From positions 1 through 64,000 of the forward strand of contig JANRKY010000039.1 in the NCBI GenBank assembly GCA_033763135.1: a stretch of 64,000 nucleotides of DNA. The letters are read 5' to 3'. The notes beneath the pieces were generated by a model. It was not told where the DNA came from, searched no databases, and worked only from the letters and a program-made list of their open reading frames with translations. Position numbers and translations under genes: made by a program. Every line of letters starts with the position of its first letter. Position 1 is the stretch's first letter. Positions 32,598 to 42,793 of the stretch are shown in pieces. The stretch comes from DALYLB01 sp033763135 (lineage in GTDB: Bacteria > Acidobacteriota > Blastocatellia > RBC074).

Positions 32598-34187
32598 TTA
32601 GTACCGCATCGCCTGAACGGCGGCGTCCGACCAGGCCTCGAGCGGGGCATAGTCGTCGGTCAAAAGTACCGCTTTGTCGCGGGGCAGTTCAAGGCGGGAG
32701 GCGAGAACCGAGTCGATATAATTGCTTCGCCGGATCTCTTCATAGACCTTCATCGTAAAGGGCGCGGGCGTCTCGGGAAGATCGCCCGTGACGAGAAACA
32801 TCGTCGAGACGAAGCTGCTCTTCTTTCCGGACAGATACCAGTTGGGCGAAAAGACGTTGATCTTGCCGAAGACCGTCTCCATCGTCGCCACGACGGAAGA
32901 GACGACGCGCGACTCGTCGCCGGAGATTCCGCCGACGATGTTGGCGACGATCAGTCCATCGGGCGCCAGACAGACTTTCAGGCTCTGAAACGCCTCCTGG
33001 GTCAGCAGGTGAAACGGCGGCGTGTCTCCGCTGAACGCATCCAGCACGATCACGTCATACTTTTCCGTCAGGCGAACCGTCTCCGTGCGGGCGTCGCCGA
33101 TGATCACCTTGACCGATGCGGGCAGCCCGAAATGCTCGCGGGCGACCTTCTCCGACATCGGATCGATCTCGATCACCGTGACCTCCGTCCCGGCCTCGGC
33201 CATCGCCCGGGCATAGACGCCCGCGCCGAGCCCCCAGATGAGCATCTTTTTCGGAATTCCCCGGACCGTCGCCAGCCGCTCCAGCCCATAGGCGTAGCGG
33301 GCATACGAAACGTCGCCGATCATCGAGCCCTGCTGCACCCCATTCAGGAAGAGATACCGCACGCCCTTCTGGTCGCTGACGACCAGATCCCCATATGACG
33401 ACGGGACGCGCGCGGTCACCGGATAGGCCTCGTTCTTGTAGAGGACTTCGCGATCGGCCTCGTCGCCGAGCACCTTGGTCGTCGTCACGCCCAGCGCCAG
33501 CCCCACAACCAGCAACAGCGCCGCCTGTTTTCGCGACCGCGTCAGCAGATAGATCAGGGGAATGATCGACAAGGCCACCGCCGTGGCGATCATCGCGGCA
33601 TGAACGGTCATATTCGGAATCAGAAGCAGCGACACCGACAGGCTTCCCGCAACCGATCCGACCGTCGAGAGCGCGTACAGGTTGCCGACGCTCGTCCCGA
33701 GCTGCTGCTCGTTGGCCGCCGCGCGAACCGACATCGGCGAGACCATGCCCAGCAGAAACAGAGTGGGCAGAAAAAGCAGCACCGCCGCCACGAACGTCCC
33801 CGTGACCATGCCGGTCCCGTACGCCGCCCGCAGCACCGGCCGCGTGATCACATCCGACAGCAGCAGCGTCCCCGCCGCAATCGCCATGACCGTCATTAAT
33901 GTTCCCAGCCCCGGCCGCCGGTCCGCCAGCCGCCCTCCGACCGCATACCCGACCGCCAGCGCCGCGAGCGTCACCGTGATCAGCGCGCTCCAGACGTGCA
34001 GGGTGGTTCCGAAACTGGGCGCCAGTACGCGCGACCCCAGAATCTCCACCACCATCACCGAAGCCCCGCCAATCAGCACCGCCGCGCGCAACAACCACGT
34101 GTGAATGCCTGACAATGCGGATGAAGGCGTCTCCGTAGACGCAGAGACCGACTGTTTTACCGATTTTCCTTTGACACTTGCTTGCAC
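32598..34187 (-). CDS. Fused MFS-like membrane protein/spermidine synthase
   Basis: About 529 residues. The first 235 hold seven or so membrane segments (LIGGASVMVVEILGSRVLAP, then VGYAVGGRLADRRPGLGT). The C-terminal half is a spermidine-synthase-type Rossmann domain: LIWGLGAGVYARAMAEAGTE, VIEIDPM, VIIGDARTE and DVIVLDAFSGDTPPFHLLT. These fusions are common in Acidobacteriota and elsewhere but their substrate is not established. The start is a GTG at 34187, fixed by GGAGGAATTC ten bases upstream. The frame stays open 44 codons earlier without any ribosome binding site. Confidence 0.85.
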   Translation of the reverse strand: MQASVKGKSVKQSVSASTETPSSALSGIHTWLLRAAVLIGGASVMVVEILGSRVLAPSFGTTLHVWSALITVTLAALAVGYAVGGRLADRRPGLGTLMTVMAIAAGTLLLSDVITRPVLRAAYGTGMVTGTFVAAVLLFLPTLFLLGMVSPMSVRAAANEQQLGTSVGNLYALSTVGSVAGSLSVSLLLIPNMTVHAAMIATAVALSIIPLIYLLTRSRKQAALLLVVGLALGVTTTKVLGDEADREVLYKNEAYPVTARVPSSYGDLVVSDQKGVRYLFLNGVQQGSMIGDVSYARYAYGLERLATVRGIPKKMLIWGLGAGVYARAMAEAGTEVTVIEIDPMSEKVAREHFGLPASVKVIIGDARTETVRLTEKYDVIVLDAFSGDTPPFHLLTQEAFQSLKVCLAPDGLIVANIVGGISGDESRVVSSVVATMETVFGKINVFSPNWYLSGKKSSFVSTMFLVTGDLPETPAPFTMKVYEEIRRSNYIDSVLASRLELPRDKAVLLTDDYAPLEAWSDAAVQAMRY

Positions 34188-34387
34188 GGGAAAGAATTCC
34201 TCCGGGAGATTTTTCGCCTCGATAGCGTGAAGATCGAGCGGGGCATCGAAGATCGCGTTGCAGGACGGTTGCGGGATGTGACCTGGTCGGGACCCCTGAC
34301 GACAACGCCGCGCTAGCATAAGTCATCTTCAATCGATTTTCCATCGGAAGATTTCACGCGGCGCCCGGCGCCCTCCCGGGCGCCGAC

Positions 34388-34417
34388 TTTACTGTCCGCG
34401 CGAGCGCAAACTATAAT
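34388..34417 (+). promoter_or_regulatory. Promoter upstream of the VWA gene pair
   Basis: TTTACT, 18 bases and a perfect TATAAT lie about 105 bases before the first VWA gene. The surrounding 335-base gap is the divergent promoter region shared with the minus-strand MFS/spermidine-synthase gene. No other element is evident in it. Confidence 0.55.
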
Positions 34418-34522
34418 CGCCCCCTCATTGCGCATTCTTGCGCGCAATCTTGGAATCATCCCGCGTTCATTCTTTTGCAACGAATCGAGTTCATCGCGAA
34501 CTGATTGGAGGAATTGGCTTTT

Positions 34523-35548
34523 ATGAAGAGACGTCAATGGTTGGCCGCACTCGCGCTCGCGCTTCTCGCTCTCAGCGGCGCCCGGGCCCAAACCCCGGCG
34601 CAGCCCCCGACGGGAACGCAGGGACAGAAGCCCCGGCCCGCCGGCGAAAAGCAGGACGACGCGGCGCCGGGACAGATCAGCAACATCACGGTCAACGTCC
34701 GCCTGCCCGTAACGGTCACCAACGAAAAGACCAAGCGGTTCGTCGTGGATCTGAAGCAGTCCGATTTTCAGATCTATGAGGACAAGGTGCAGCAGGAGAT
34801 CCTCTCCTTTGTGGCGCAGAGCGATCTGCCGCTCGATGTCGCCGTGTTGATGGACACCTCGAACAGCGTCAAGCCCAAGCTTAAATTCGAGAAGGACGCC
34901 GCCGTCTCCTTTCTGCAGACCATGCTGACCTCGCGAAAGGATCGCGCCCTCTTTGCGACCTTCGACTCGCAGGTCGAGCTGCACCAGGACTTCACCAACC
35001 GCCTCGACCTGCTGACCCGCGCGATCGACAAGGTCAAGGCCCAGGGCGAAACCCGGATGTATGACGCCATCTTTTCCGTCTGTGAAGAGAAGATGATGGC
35101 CGCCGCCAATCGCCGGCGCGCCATGGTCATCATCACGGACGGCGAAGACACCGTCAGCGAGCACAGTCTGGCCGAGGCCATCGACCTGGCGCAGCGCTCC
35201 GAGACCGTCATCTTCATCATCAGCACCAAGGCCGGCGGATTTTTCGGCGTCGAGGCGGGAACCGTCGATCGCAAGGAAGACAAGGACATCAAGCGCCTCG
35301 CGGAAGAGACCGGCGGACGCGCCTTCTTTACCGCGCAGGTGATCGAACTGGAGCGCAGTTTCTCGGCCATCGCCCTCGAACTTCGCAGCCAGTATCAGAT
35401 CTCCTATTCGCCGACCAATGAGAATTTCGACGGCAAATTCCGGCAGGTGGAGGTCCGGCTTCCCAATTTCAAGGATATGAAAATCCGGGCCAAGCGCGGT
35501 TACGCGGCGGTCCCTTCGCGGGCGACAACCGCCAAACAGCAACAATAG
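34523..35548 (+). CDS. Exported VWA-domain protein of the acidobacterial type (1)
   Basis: A 341-residue protein with a signal peptide (MKRRQWLAALALALLALSG, cut near ARAQ) and a short Pro/Gln-rich linker. The VWFA-related domain typical of Acidobacteriota follows: VTNEKTKRFVVDLKQSDFQI, then the metal-site motif VLMDTSNSVKP (DxSxS) near residue 113. MVIITDGEDTVSEH holds the later aspartate, and the family's closing segment is YQISYSPTNENFDGKF. Role unknown; adhesion or surface assembly are typical for VWA domains. GGAGGAATT precedes the start. A paralogue follows 92 bases downstream. Confidence 0.88.
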   Translation: MKRRQWLAALALALLALSGARAQTPAQPPTGTQGQKPRPAGEKQDDAAPGQISNITVNVRLPVTVTNEKTKRFVVDLKQSDFQIYEDKVQQEILSFVAQSDLPLDVAVLMDTSNSVKPKLKFEKDAAVSFLQTMLTSRKDRALFATFDSQVELHQDFTNRLDLLTRAIDKVKAQGETRMYDAIFSVCEEKMMAAANRRRAMVIITDGEDTVSEHSLAEAIDLAQRSETVIFIISTKAGGFFGVEAGTVDRKEDKDIKRLAEETGGRAFFTAQVIELERSFSAIALELRSQYQISYSPTNENFDGKFRQVEVRLPNFKDMKIRAKRGYAAVPSRATTAKQQQ

Positions 35549-35640
35549 GTCCGGCGCGATCGCGCACGCCAAGAGCCACCCCTCTCCACATGGCGGCCGA
35601 TCCGCAAGCGCCGGCGTTCAATTCGGGAGAAGACAGAGTT

Positions 35641-36699
<1,059 letters not shown>

Positions 36700-36770
36700 G
36701 GGAAGAGGCGTCAACAGGAACGAAGGGCGGCTCTTTTTAAACAATGGAACTCCTTCAGCGGAATCGGGGA

Positions 36771-36814
36771 CTGGCCACGTTTGTTCGTGAGTATTCGTGT
36801 TCATTCGTGGCCAG
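36771..36814. repeat. Inverted repeat with TTCGTGTTCATTCGTGG words
   Basis: CTGGCCACG at 36771-36779 pairs with CGTGGCCAG at 36806-36814 around a loop containing TTCGTGAGTATTCGTGTTC. It lies 70 bases after the second VWA gene and before the glycosyltransferase-like gene. The related words AACACGAA and CACGAA also occur in the repeat at 41.8 kb. Confidence 0.6.
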
Positions 36815-36888
36815 CATTCCTTATCCCCGCCATCTTTTACTGCGCACAAAGGGCGGCGCCCAACTCAAAAGGCAAAAGGACGGGACGC

Positions 36889-38406
36889 TTGCCTTTTGAT
36901 CTCTCCTCTTCCTCGCCGCATCGCGGGGCTTCTCACGATTGGAAACCGGACGTTCTTTTCTGGCTCCCGTTGGCCTGCCTCTCGTGGTGGCTTGCCTGGA
37001 AGTATCAGGACGAATTCATCGTCGACTGGGACGGGTTCGATTATTCGGTCTATACGGTGCAGCATCTGCCGTCGGCGCTGGGGCTGAGCCGGGCGCTCTT
37101 TCTCGGCTACAACTATCTGTTGTGGGAGGCGGCGCATCGCTGGTTCGGCGTCGGGCAGGAACATGTCTATCTGGTGATTCGGTATGGGGTGATGGCGCAG
37201 ACGGGCCCGGCCATCATCGGAATGTACGCGCTCTGCAAGGAACTGACGGCCGATCGGCTGGCGGCGACTCTGGGAGCGCTGCTTCTGGCGGGCTCTCCGC
37301 TCTTCATCGTGTACAGCGGCCGGTCGATGAGCGAGATCCCGGCGTTTCTGATGATCGGCTGGGCGCTCTGGTGGATGCTGCGAAGCCTGCGGCGGGGACG
37401 CGTGGGCGGCTTTCTGCTGGCCGCGGCGCTGGTCGGGGCGAGCGCCAACATTCGCGAGTTCGCAGTCTTCTATCTTCCCTTCATTCCGATCGCGGCGCGG
37501 GTGCATGGATTCAAATGGCGGGTCGGGATCGCGGGCATGGCGCTGGCGGCGCTTTGCGCCGTTTCGGGCATGCTCTTCTGGGCCTGGTTCGACACGGACA
37601 ACTATCTGTTCGCCGTGAAGAACTGGTATCGGTTGAGCGCGGCGGAGCGCCGGATTCATCCGGTCACGACGAAAAATCTCCGGTTCTTCATCGATTTTGC
37701 ATTTCACTGTTCCGCCGTCAGCGTGGTTCTGACGCCGCTCGCGATGGTCTGGGCCGCGTGGGCGCAGCCCCGGCGCGAGACGCGAACGGTCTTCTGGCTG
37801 GGCGCCTTCGGGCTGCTGGCCGATCTCGTGCTGATCGCCAATCACGATCTGGCGGTCAATCCGCGATATCTGCTCACGGGGCTGCTCGGCCTCGCCCCGC
37901 TCTGCGGCTGGTGCCTTTGCCAGTTGATTCACCGAATGCGGCTGCGCGCCCTGCCGATGCTGCTCGGCCTGCTCGTGCTGACCCAGGGCTCCTATAACTA
38001 TGCGGCCCGCGAGCTCTATCAGCAGCAATGGGCTTCTCGCGCAGCCCGCGACTATTTTGACAAGATCCGGGAACTTCCCTGGAACGCCGGCTTCATCGTC
38101 GGGGCGCGCAGTCCTCTCATCCATTTTTACGCCGGCATCGGCGCGCGCCCCTATTGGCGAACCGTCTCCTCCGGCGCCAACTGGCCCGATGGCGGAATTC
38201 ACGACGCCATCCAGGCGCTCTTTTACGCCGGCCGAATCGTCTATGTCGATTTCGATCCCGAACTCTGGCAGTCCGGCGCGCGCGAAAAGAACCGCGAGAC
38301 CGACGAGATCGAGATGATCAAACGCGAATACCGGCTCCAACCCGTCCGCGGCTCTCTCCATCGCATCCTTCATCGCCTTCCTCCCGCGTCGGAGCTGCGC
38401 GAGTAA
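36889..38406 (+). CDS. Polytopic membrane protein, glycosyltransferase family 39-like
   Basis: About 505 residues with some eleven membrane segments. An early acidic loop follows the first segment (DEFIVDWDGFDYSVY), as in GT-C/ArnT-type enzymes where it holds the catalytic aspartate. HRWFGVGQEHVYLVIRYGV and YSGRSMSEIPAFLMIGWALW are further GT39-like pieces. A soluble C-terminal domain of about 120 residues follows. It would move a sugar from a lipid carrier to a target outside the membrane; donor and acceptor are unknown. The start is unsure: TTG 36889 behind AAAGGACGG is the best I see, while the open frame reaches back into the upstream repeat. Confidence 0.68.
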   Translation: MPFDLSSSSPHRGASHDWKPDVLFWLPLACLSWWLAWKYQDEFIVDWDGFDYSVYTVQHLPSALGLSRALFLGYNYLLWEAAHRWFGVGQEHVYLVIRYGVMAQTGPAIIGMYALCKELTADRLAATLGALLLAGSPLFIVYSGRSMSEIPAFLMIGWALWWMLRSLRRGRVGGFLLAAALVGASANIREFAVFYLPFIPIAARVHGFKWRVGIAGMALAALCAVSGMLFWAWFDTDNYLFAVKNWYRLSAAERRIHPVTTKNLRFFIDFAFHCSAVSVVLTPLAMVWAAWAQPRRETRTVFWLGAFGLLADLVLIANHDLAVNPRYLLTGLLGLAPLCGWCLCQLIHRMRLRALPMLLGLLVLTQGSYNYAARELYQQQWASRAARDYFDKIRELPWNAGFIVGARSPLIHFYAGIGARPYWRTVSSGANWPDGGIHDAIQALFYAGRIVYVDFDPELWQSGAREKNRETDEIEMIKREYRLQPVRGSLHRILHRLPPASELRE

Positions 38407-38537
38407 CGCGTTTCCCAATGCGGGCATGTGATCTACAATGCGGAAAATGAAGTGAACGAGGAATGAGCAGGCCCGGGGGAGCCGATGGCCTCTCGGCTTT
38501 TCGCTTCCCGGATTCGACCAGATTCAGGAGATTACGG

Positions 38538-40280
38538 ATGGACCGTCGTCGATTTCTCTCTACGCTGTCCTGTTCGATCGCGGCGCCGCTGGTTCCGGTC
38601 TCGGAGCCTCTTTCGCAGGCGGGGCCGACGAGCGCGCCCTGCTGGCTGGATGTCTGCGCGCCCTTCATCGTGGAAGACGGCGAGCGGGGAATGGAATGCG
38701 AGATCGTCCTGACTTCGGATACCTTCAGCGGCGCCCGGGGCCATGAAGACGGCGCGGATACGACCGATTACGAGATTCATCTTTACGATGCGGCAGGGCG
38801 GCCGGTCGGGCCGGGAGGGATCGCCCGGAAGCTGAACGTTCCCGCGATGCGGACGACGGTGATCCCCATCGCGGAGCTGCTCGGCGAGCGCAAGCGGTTC
38901 TGGGGCGGAATGCGCATCCGGCTGCGCCCGCGGGGACGCGAGGCCATGCACGCCGGCGACCTCTTCAGTTCGGCCTTCGTCCGGTGGAAGACCCCGACTT
39001 CGTTCGACAATGTGCACGCCAATCCGGATCCCCAGCAGTGGCAGAACGCCGCGCCCTATTTCTACTCGATGCCGTTTCCGGCGCTCGGCCGATATGACTG
39101 TCTGTACAGTCTCTTCAATCCCTATGACGCGCCGAGCGCCGGCGAACTCGTCCTCTTCGACCCGCACGGCAAGCGGCTCGTCTCGCGGCGCTATGAACTC
39201 AAGCCTCACTCCTCGCTGCTCTTCGATCTGAACGCCGCCGAAATGACCGCCGCTCCCTGGACGCAGCCTCACGCTGCCGGCGCGCCCGCGACGCCGGGCC
39301 ACGGGCTGATCGCCGTGACCAACGACCCGGGGACGGCCAAGGGCTTCGCCTATCTGATGATCCGGCACAAGAGCCGCCCGCGTTTCAGCGTCGAACACCC
39401 CATTCATCAGGGCGTCTTCAAGCCGGCGCCGGCCGCCTCGCCCTTCGACGCGAACGGCCAGTTCAAGGCGAAGAACGTGCTCCACTCCCCGCTGCTCTTC
39501 AATCAGACGCGCATCGGCGGGCTTACGCTGCAAACGCGCTTCTATCTCGGGACGGGGCTTCCCCTCGAAGAGGTCCAGTGGGTCTATCCCTTCGCCGTCG
39601 ATCGGGAAGGGAATGCCGCCTGGTCCGCATTGAACGATCCGAAACTGCCGGCGGCCCTGCCCGATCAGGTCGAACGAGGCGTGCTCCGCCTCCGTTCCAA
39701 TCAGAGCTGCGCCCTCGATTTCAATCGTCTCTCGCTTCCCCGCGGCTTTGCCGGCGGCCTCTCGCTCGCCGTCTCGCCCGACACCACCCACACCCTGATC
39801 AAGGTCGAGGTGCTGGTGCAAGAGTGGGACGCATACGCGTTCACCCATTGCCGCCCCGGACTCCGTTCCGCGCGCTCCTATCAGCGCCCCCGGCAGCGCG
39901 GCGGACTCGCCACCGATTACATCGTCTCGGGCGCGCGAATCCTGAAAAAAGAGAACTCGCTCGAACTCGATGAACTCATCGCCATCATGAACATAGACGA
40001 CCGGGGACTCGAATCCGCTCCCTTCGTCGAACTCTTCGGCCCCCGCGGCCTGATCGCTCGACTCCCTCTCGGAACGGTTCCCCCCTTCGCCTGTCGCCAT
40101 TTTCTTCTCTCCGATCTGCTCACGGGGACCGCCCGTTTCGCCCCCATGACTCTTCGGCTCGTCGACGAAAAAACAACGCTCCTGATGTCCGCCATTCACC
40201 TCGATTACACCCGGCGCGACATCGCGCTCGACCACGGCTCCGATCGATTCTCGACGTTTCTCGATTACGGCTGCGCGTGA
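38538..40280 (+). CDS. Tat-exported protein of unknown function
   Basis: About 580 residues. The N terminus MDRRRFLSTLSCSIAAPLVP has a twin-arginine motif with a hydrophobic stretch, so export in folded form is likely. The remainder is beta-rich with several repeats of short strand motifs (YSLFNPYDAPSAGELVLFDP, LIAVTNDPGTAKGFAYLMI) and no catalytic motif that I recognise. CAGGAGATTACGG precedes the ATG at 38538, which is preferred to an upstream in-frame start. It follows the membrane glycosyltransferase gene and may belong to the same exported-protein cluster. Confidence 0.7.
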   Translation: MDRRRFLSTLSCSIAAPLVPVSEPLSQAGPTSAPCWLDVCAPFIVEDGERGMECEIVLTSDTFSGARGHEDGADTTDYEIHLYDAAGRPVGPGGIARKLNVPAMRTTVIPIAELLGERKRFWGGMRIRLRPRGREAMHAGDLFSSAFVRWKTPTSFDNVHANPDPQQWQNAAPYFYSMPFPALGRYDCLYSLFNPYDAPSAGELVLFDPHGKRLVSRRYELKPHSSLLFDLNAAEMTAAPWTQPHAAGAPATPGHGLIAVTNDPGTAKGFAYLMIRHKSRPRFSVEHPIHQGVFKPAPAASPFDANGQFKAKNVLHSPLLFNQTRIGGLTLQTRFYLGTGLPLEEVQWVYPFAVDREGNAAWSALNDPKLPAALPDQVERGVLRLRSNQSCALDFNRLSLPRGFAGGLSLAVSPDTTHTLIKVEVLVQEWDAYAFTHCRPGLRSARSYQRPRQRGGLATDYIVSGARILKKENSLELDELIAIMNIDDRGLESAPFVELFGPRGLIARLPLGTVPPFACRHFLLSDLLTGTARFAPMTLRLVDEKTTLLMSAIHLDYTRRDIALDHGSDRFSTFLDYGCA

Positions 40281-40290
40281 AGAACAACAA

Positions 40291-40355
40291 ATGAACGATG
40301 AATGATGAATGGATTCTGAAAGCGACTCCGCATTCATCATTGCGCGTTCATCATT
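40291..40355. repeat. ATGATGA-word inverted repeat, copy 1
   Basis: ATGAACGATGAATGATGAATG on the left pairs imperfectly with CATTCATCATTGCGCGTTCATC on the right (quoted words are each part of a longer arm). It lies between the Tat protein stop and the next small exported-protein gene. A second copy sits just after that gene. Confidence 0.7.
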
Positions 40356-40375
40356 CGACTTTAAGGAGGCCCGAA

Positions 40376-41122
40376 ATGAAAAAGACCCTGTCGCTCTTCC
40401 TGCTGCTCACCATGGTCGCCACCCTTGCCTGGGCGCAGAAAAAGCTCAAACCCTGGAATGAATGGAACGAGAAGGAAGTGCTGAAGATGCTCAACGACTC
40501 TGCGTGGGGACAGACGCAGTCCGATGCGAACATCTCGGAGATGTTCTATCGCCCCACCGCCGGCGGCGGCGGCGGCGCAACCCGCCCACTCGATGTCCCC
40601 AGCGGCGTCGGCGCCGACAACAGCAGTCGCTCGACCCAGGGCGCGCTCAATCAGGCCGTCGCCCTCAATTACCGGATTCGCCTGCTGAGCGCCCGGCCCA
40701 TCCGCCAGGCCTTCGCCCGCCGCACCGAAATGCTCAATCCGAAACTCGCCGAACAACTCAAGGCCTTCGCCGAACAGACGACCGATAAATGGATCGTCGT
40801 CGCCGTCGATTTCGACTCCACCGATCGACGCTTCTCCGGACAGGCCATGCAGATCTTCGGCGCCGCCAATGCCGCCGGCCTCAAGAACAGCACCTATCTC
40901 GAAGTCAAAAACGGCAAACGCATCTTCCTCGATCAATACCTTCCCCCCGGCAATGACGGCATGGGAGCCAAATTCGTCTTTCCCCGCATGTCCGAAAACG
41001 AACCCTTCGTCACCGAAGCCAGCGGCTATCTGCGCTTCTATTCCGAAGTCTCCAAGGAGATCAAACTCAATATGCGCTTCAAGATCTCCGACATGATGTA
41101 CGATGGGAAATTGGAGTTCTGA
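40376..41122 (+). CDS. Small exported protein of unknown function
   Basis: A 248-residue protein with a signal peptide (MKKTLSLFLLLTMVATLAWA). The mature start KPWNEWNEKEVLKMLNDSAW resembles a motif seen in other acidobacterial exported proteins. A Gly-rich patch follows near residue 60, then an alpha/beta region with FDSTDRRFSGQAMQIFG. No catalytic site is recognised. AAGGAGGCCCGAA precedes the ATG at 40376. The gene is flanked on both sides by ATGATGA-word inverted repeats. Confidence 0.75.
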   Translation: MKKTLSLFLLLTMVATLAWAQKKLKPWNEWNEKEVLKMLNDSAWGQTQSDANISEMFYRPTAGGGGGATRPLDVPSGVGADNSSRSTQGALNQAVALNYRIRLLSARPIRQAFARRTEMLNPKLAEQLKAFAEQTTDKWIVVAVDFDSTDRRFSGQAMQIFGAANAAGLKNSTYLEVKNGKRIFLDQYLPPGNDGMGAKFVFPRMSENEPFVTEASGYLRFYSEVSKEIKLNMRFKISDMMYDGKLEF

Positions 41123-41138
41123 ACCAGGAGGGAAGAGG

Positions 41139-41205
41139 AATGATGAATGATGAATGATGAATAGGAGACGCTGCTTTCATCATTCATCATTCCTCGTTCA
41201 TCATT
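41139..41205. repeat. ATGATGA-word inverted repeat, copy 2
   Basis: The left arm is three and a half copies of ATGATGA at 41139-41162 and the right arm at 41176-41205 is its complement with a CCTCG interruption. It lies between two convergent genes, the small exported protein and the YkgJ-type protein, whose stop it touches. Confidence 0.75.
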
Positions 41206-41783
41206 TAAAAGTTGAACGCCTCTTTCAACTTGTCGACCCGCTTGTTGAGCTCGGCGCGAATCTCGGCCTTGACCGCGCCCCAGGTCGTCGGATGTTCCGG
41301 CTGTCCTTCGAAATAGAATGGACAGGGCGCGGGCGCGACTTCTCGCTGCACCTCCGCCAGATCCTGAGGATCGATCGGAAAGACCACACACGGCGGCGGC
41401 GCGTGCTTCTCTGACGTGTAGATCATGCAGGCCGTCGTTCCGTCGCCTTCATAAAAGAAGGGGCACCGAAACACGATCTTGCAGCAGAGCCCGCAGCGAT
41501 TGCAGCCGCCCCGCTGATAGGGCTTCCATCGATACAGAATCTTGTCCGGCAGGACCTTCGCCAGCACCCAGCGCCGCGTCGCGCCATACGAATGTTTCGT
41601 ATATGTGAATCCGATGAGCTTCCGAAAACCGATATAGGCCTTCTTCTGATATATCTGCCCCTCGTTCAGTTGCGGGATCCGGAGCACCGGCAGCGGCGCT
41701 CCCCCCGCCTCTCCAGACGGGACGACGCCCTTCGACGACTCGATCTGCACCAACCCCGCGGACCGCTCATTCTCTTGGGTCAT
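41205..41783 (-). CDS. YkgJ-family cysteine cluster protein
   Basis: A 192-residue protein with the zinc/iron-chelating-type cysteine cluster of the YkgJ family: GGCNRCGLCCKIVFRCPFFY around residue 93, followed by isolated cysteines in TACMIYT, PPCVVF and PCPFYF. These cysteines probably bind an Fe-S cluster or metal; the function of the family is not firmly established. A proline-rich N-terminal tail precedes the cluster. The start at 41783 is the first ATG of the frame. Confidence 0.85.
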   Translation of the reverse strand: MTQENERSAGLVQIESSKGVVPSGEAGGAPLPVLRIPQLNEGQIYQKKAYIGFRKLIGFTYTKHSYGATRRWVLAKVLPDKILYRWKPYQRGGCNRCGLCCKIVFRCPFFYEGDGTTACMIYTSEKHAPPPCVVFPIDPQDLAEVQREVAPAPCPFYFEGQPEHPTTWGAVKAEIRAELNKRVDKLKEAFNF

Positions 41784-41813
41784 TCAGTTCTTTCTCCTCG
41801 GAAAAATCATCCA

Positions 41814-41877
41814 CCAGGACACACGAAGAAACACGATGTGAAGGCCATTCTTCGCGCTTCCTCGTGCGTCTTCATGG
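41814..41877. repeat. ACACGAAG-word inverted repeat
   Basis: CCAGGACACACGAAGAAAC at the left pairs imperfectly with a right arm ending CGTGCGTCTTCATGG. The words ACACGAAG and AAACACGA repeat within the arms. It lies 30 bases upstream of the YkgJ-type gene in the gap that leads to the accessory region. Confidence 0.65.
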
Positions 41878-42153
41878 ACAGAATTTTCATTGTTTCCAGG
41901 CGTCGACAGGAACCCTGGAAGACTCCTCTGCTTACGCCTGTCAGACTCACCCCGGATCACTGGACGGCTTCCCACTCCAGGCGCCCTTCCACAAGGCCCG
42001 TCCTTCATCTCTCTTGATTCAGTTTTCACAGAATTTCCGCGATCTTAGCACCGCCCTTCAGCCCTGACAAACTTCTCGCTCCACTCCCTTTTGTCTGTTT
42101 CATTGATGAATCGCTTCTAAGACGAGTATTTTGAAAAATGCTGAAAAACCCTC

Positions 42154-42182
42154 TTGTCATTGCGGAATTGTTGAGATATACT
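42154..42182 (+). promoter_or_regulatory. Promoter of the structured accessory region
   Basis: TTGTCA, a 17-base spacer and TATACT make a near-consensus sigma-70 promoter. No convincing gene follows for 600 bases, so it may drive a noncoding RNA, or the transposase-domain gene at 42794 with a long leader. Confidence 0.6.
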
Positions 42183-42199
42183 GTTTCACAGATGAAACA
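42181..42199. promoter_or_regulatory. Palindromic operator candidate next to the start site
   Basis: TGTTTCA-CAGA-TGAAACA overlaps the last base of the -10 box and the likely start of transcription, the usual place for a repressor site. A related TGTTTCATTGATGAA occurs about 75 bases upstream. Confidence 0.5.
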
Positions 42200-42793
42200 A
42201 GAGCTGGCTCGACACGAAACAACGTGGGAACGTTGTTGAATTGGCGGTGGCTGGCGAATCGAGTTTTACCGATCGAGCCGGGTGCGCAGCGTGACCCGGA
42301 CACTTTGTCAAAAAAAGAGATTGTGCGCAACCTTGCGGCGAAGGGCGGCGCAAAAAAGACGGGAAAAATCCTCGCTTGGAGTGGTCACGAGTAATCACGC
42401 AAGATGAAGAGAGAGGAATCAAGTTCTCGCCTGCACCACTTGAACCACACTCAGCCAAGGGCGTCCACCCATTTCAGCTGCCCGCATGAAATGGGTGGAA
42501 CCGACGCCCTCGTGGTCTTTACAGTCTTTACAGACGATGAAAACGAGCAGGGAGTCGAGAGGGAAGAGGGCTGCCACGAGGTCTTCTTCCAAGGAAGAGA
42601 GAAGGGGCTTGAGTGTGTGAATCGTGGCTGAACCGCACACTCAATGGAGTGGAACAAGAAGGTTTCTTGTTCCACTCAAAAAAAGAAGGCAGGAACGTTT
42701 CCGCGGCGCCGAGAGGGGGGGATGGGTTGGAGAAGAGAGAGCGAGGCGCATCGATGAGCAATGAATTGAGGCGAAATTGAACTGAGAGGGCAT
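42200..42793 (+). other. Structured region without a convincing gene
   Basis: Five inverted repeats are seen: 42218-42237 (8-bp stem), 42458-42510 (12 bp plus 7 bp nested), 42508-42582 (CCTCGTGG/CCACGAGG), 42611-42642 (GAGTGTG/CACACTC) and 42647-42677 (14 bp, 3-base loop). TCTTTACAG occurs twice in a row near 42516-42533. ORFs of 75-90 codons lie on both strands but have no family, start site or codon bias that I trust. The region is less GC-rich than its surroundings. Confidence 0.5.
42647..42677. repeat. 14-bp perfect hairpin
   Basis: GAGTGGAACAAGAA pairs perfectly with TTCTTGTTCCACTC around GGT. Seven A residues follow on the plus strand, so it is not a plus-strand intrinsic terminator. 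Confidence 0.7.

Noticed and set aside
36781..36888. Glycosyltransferase start at TTG 36781
   Set aside because: The added residues come from the TTCGTG-word repeat and there is no ribosome binding site before it.
40261..41210. CRISPR array, suggested by regular ATGATGA words
   Set aside because: The words form inverted arms without spacers of constant length, and no cas gene is present.
42131..42394. 87-codon ORF in the structured accessory region
   Set aside because: It begins at TTG upstream of the promoter it would need, has no ribosome binding site and crosses an operator and hairpins.
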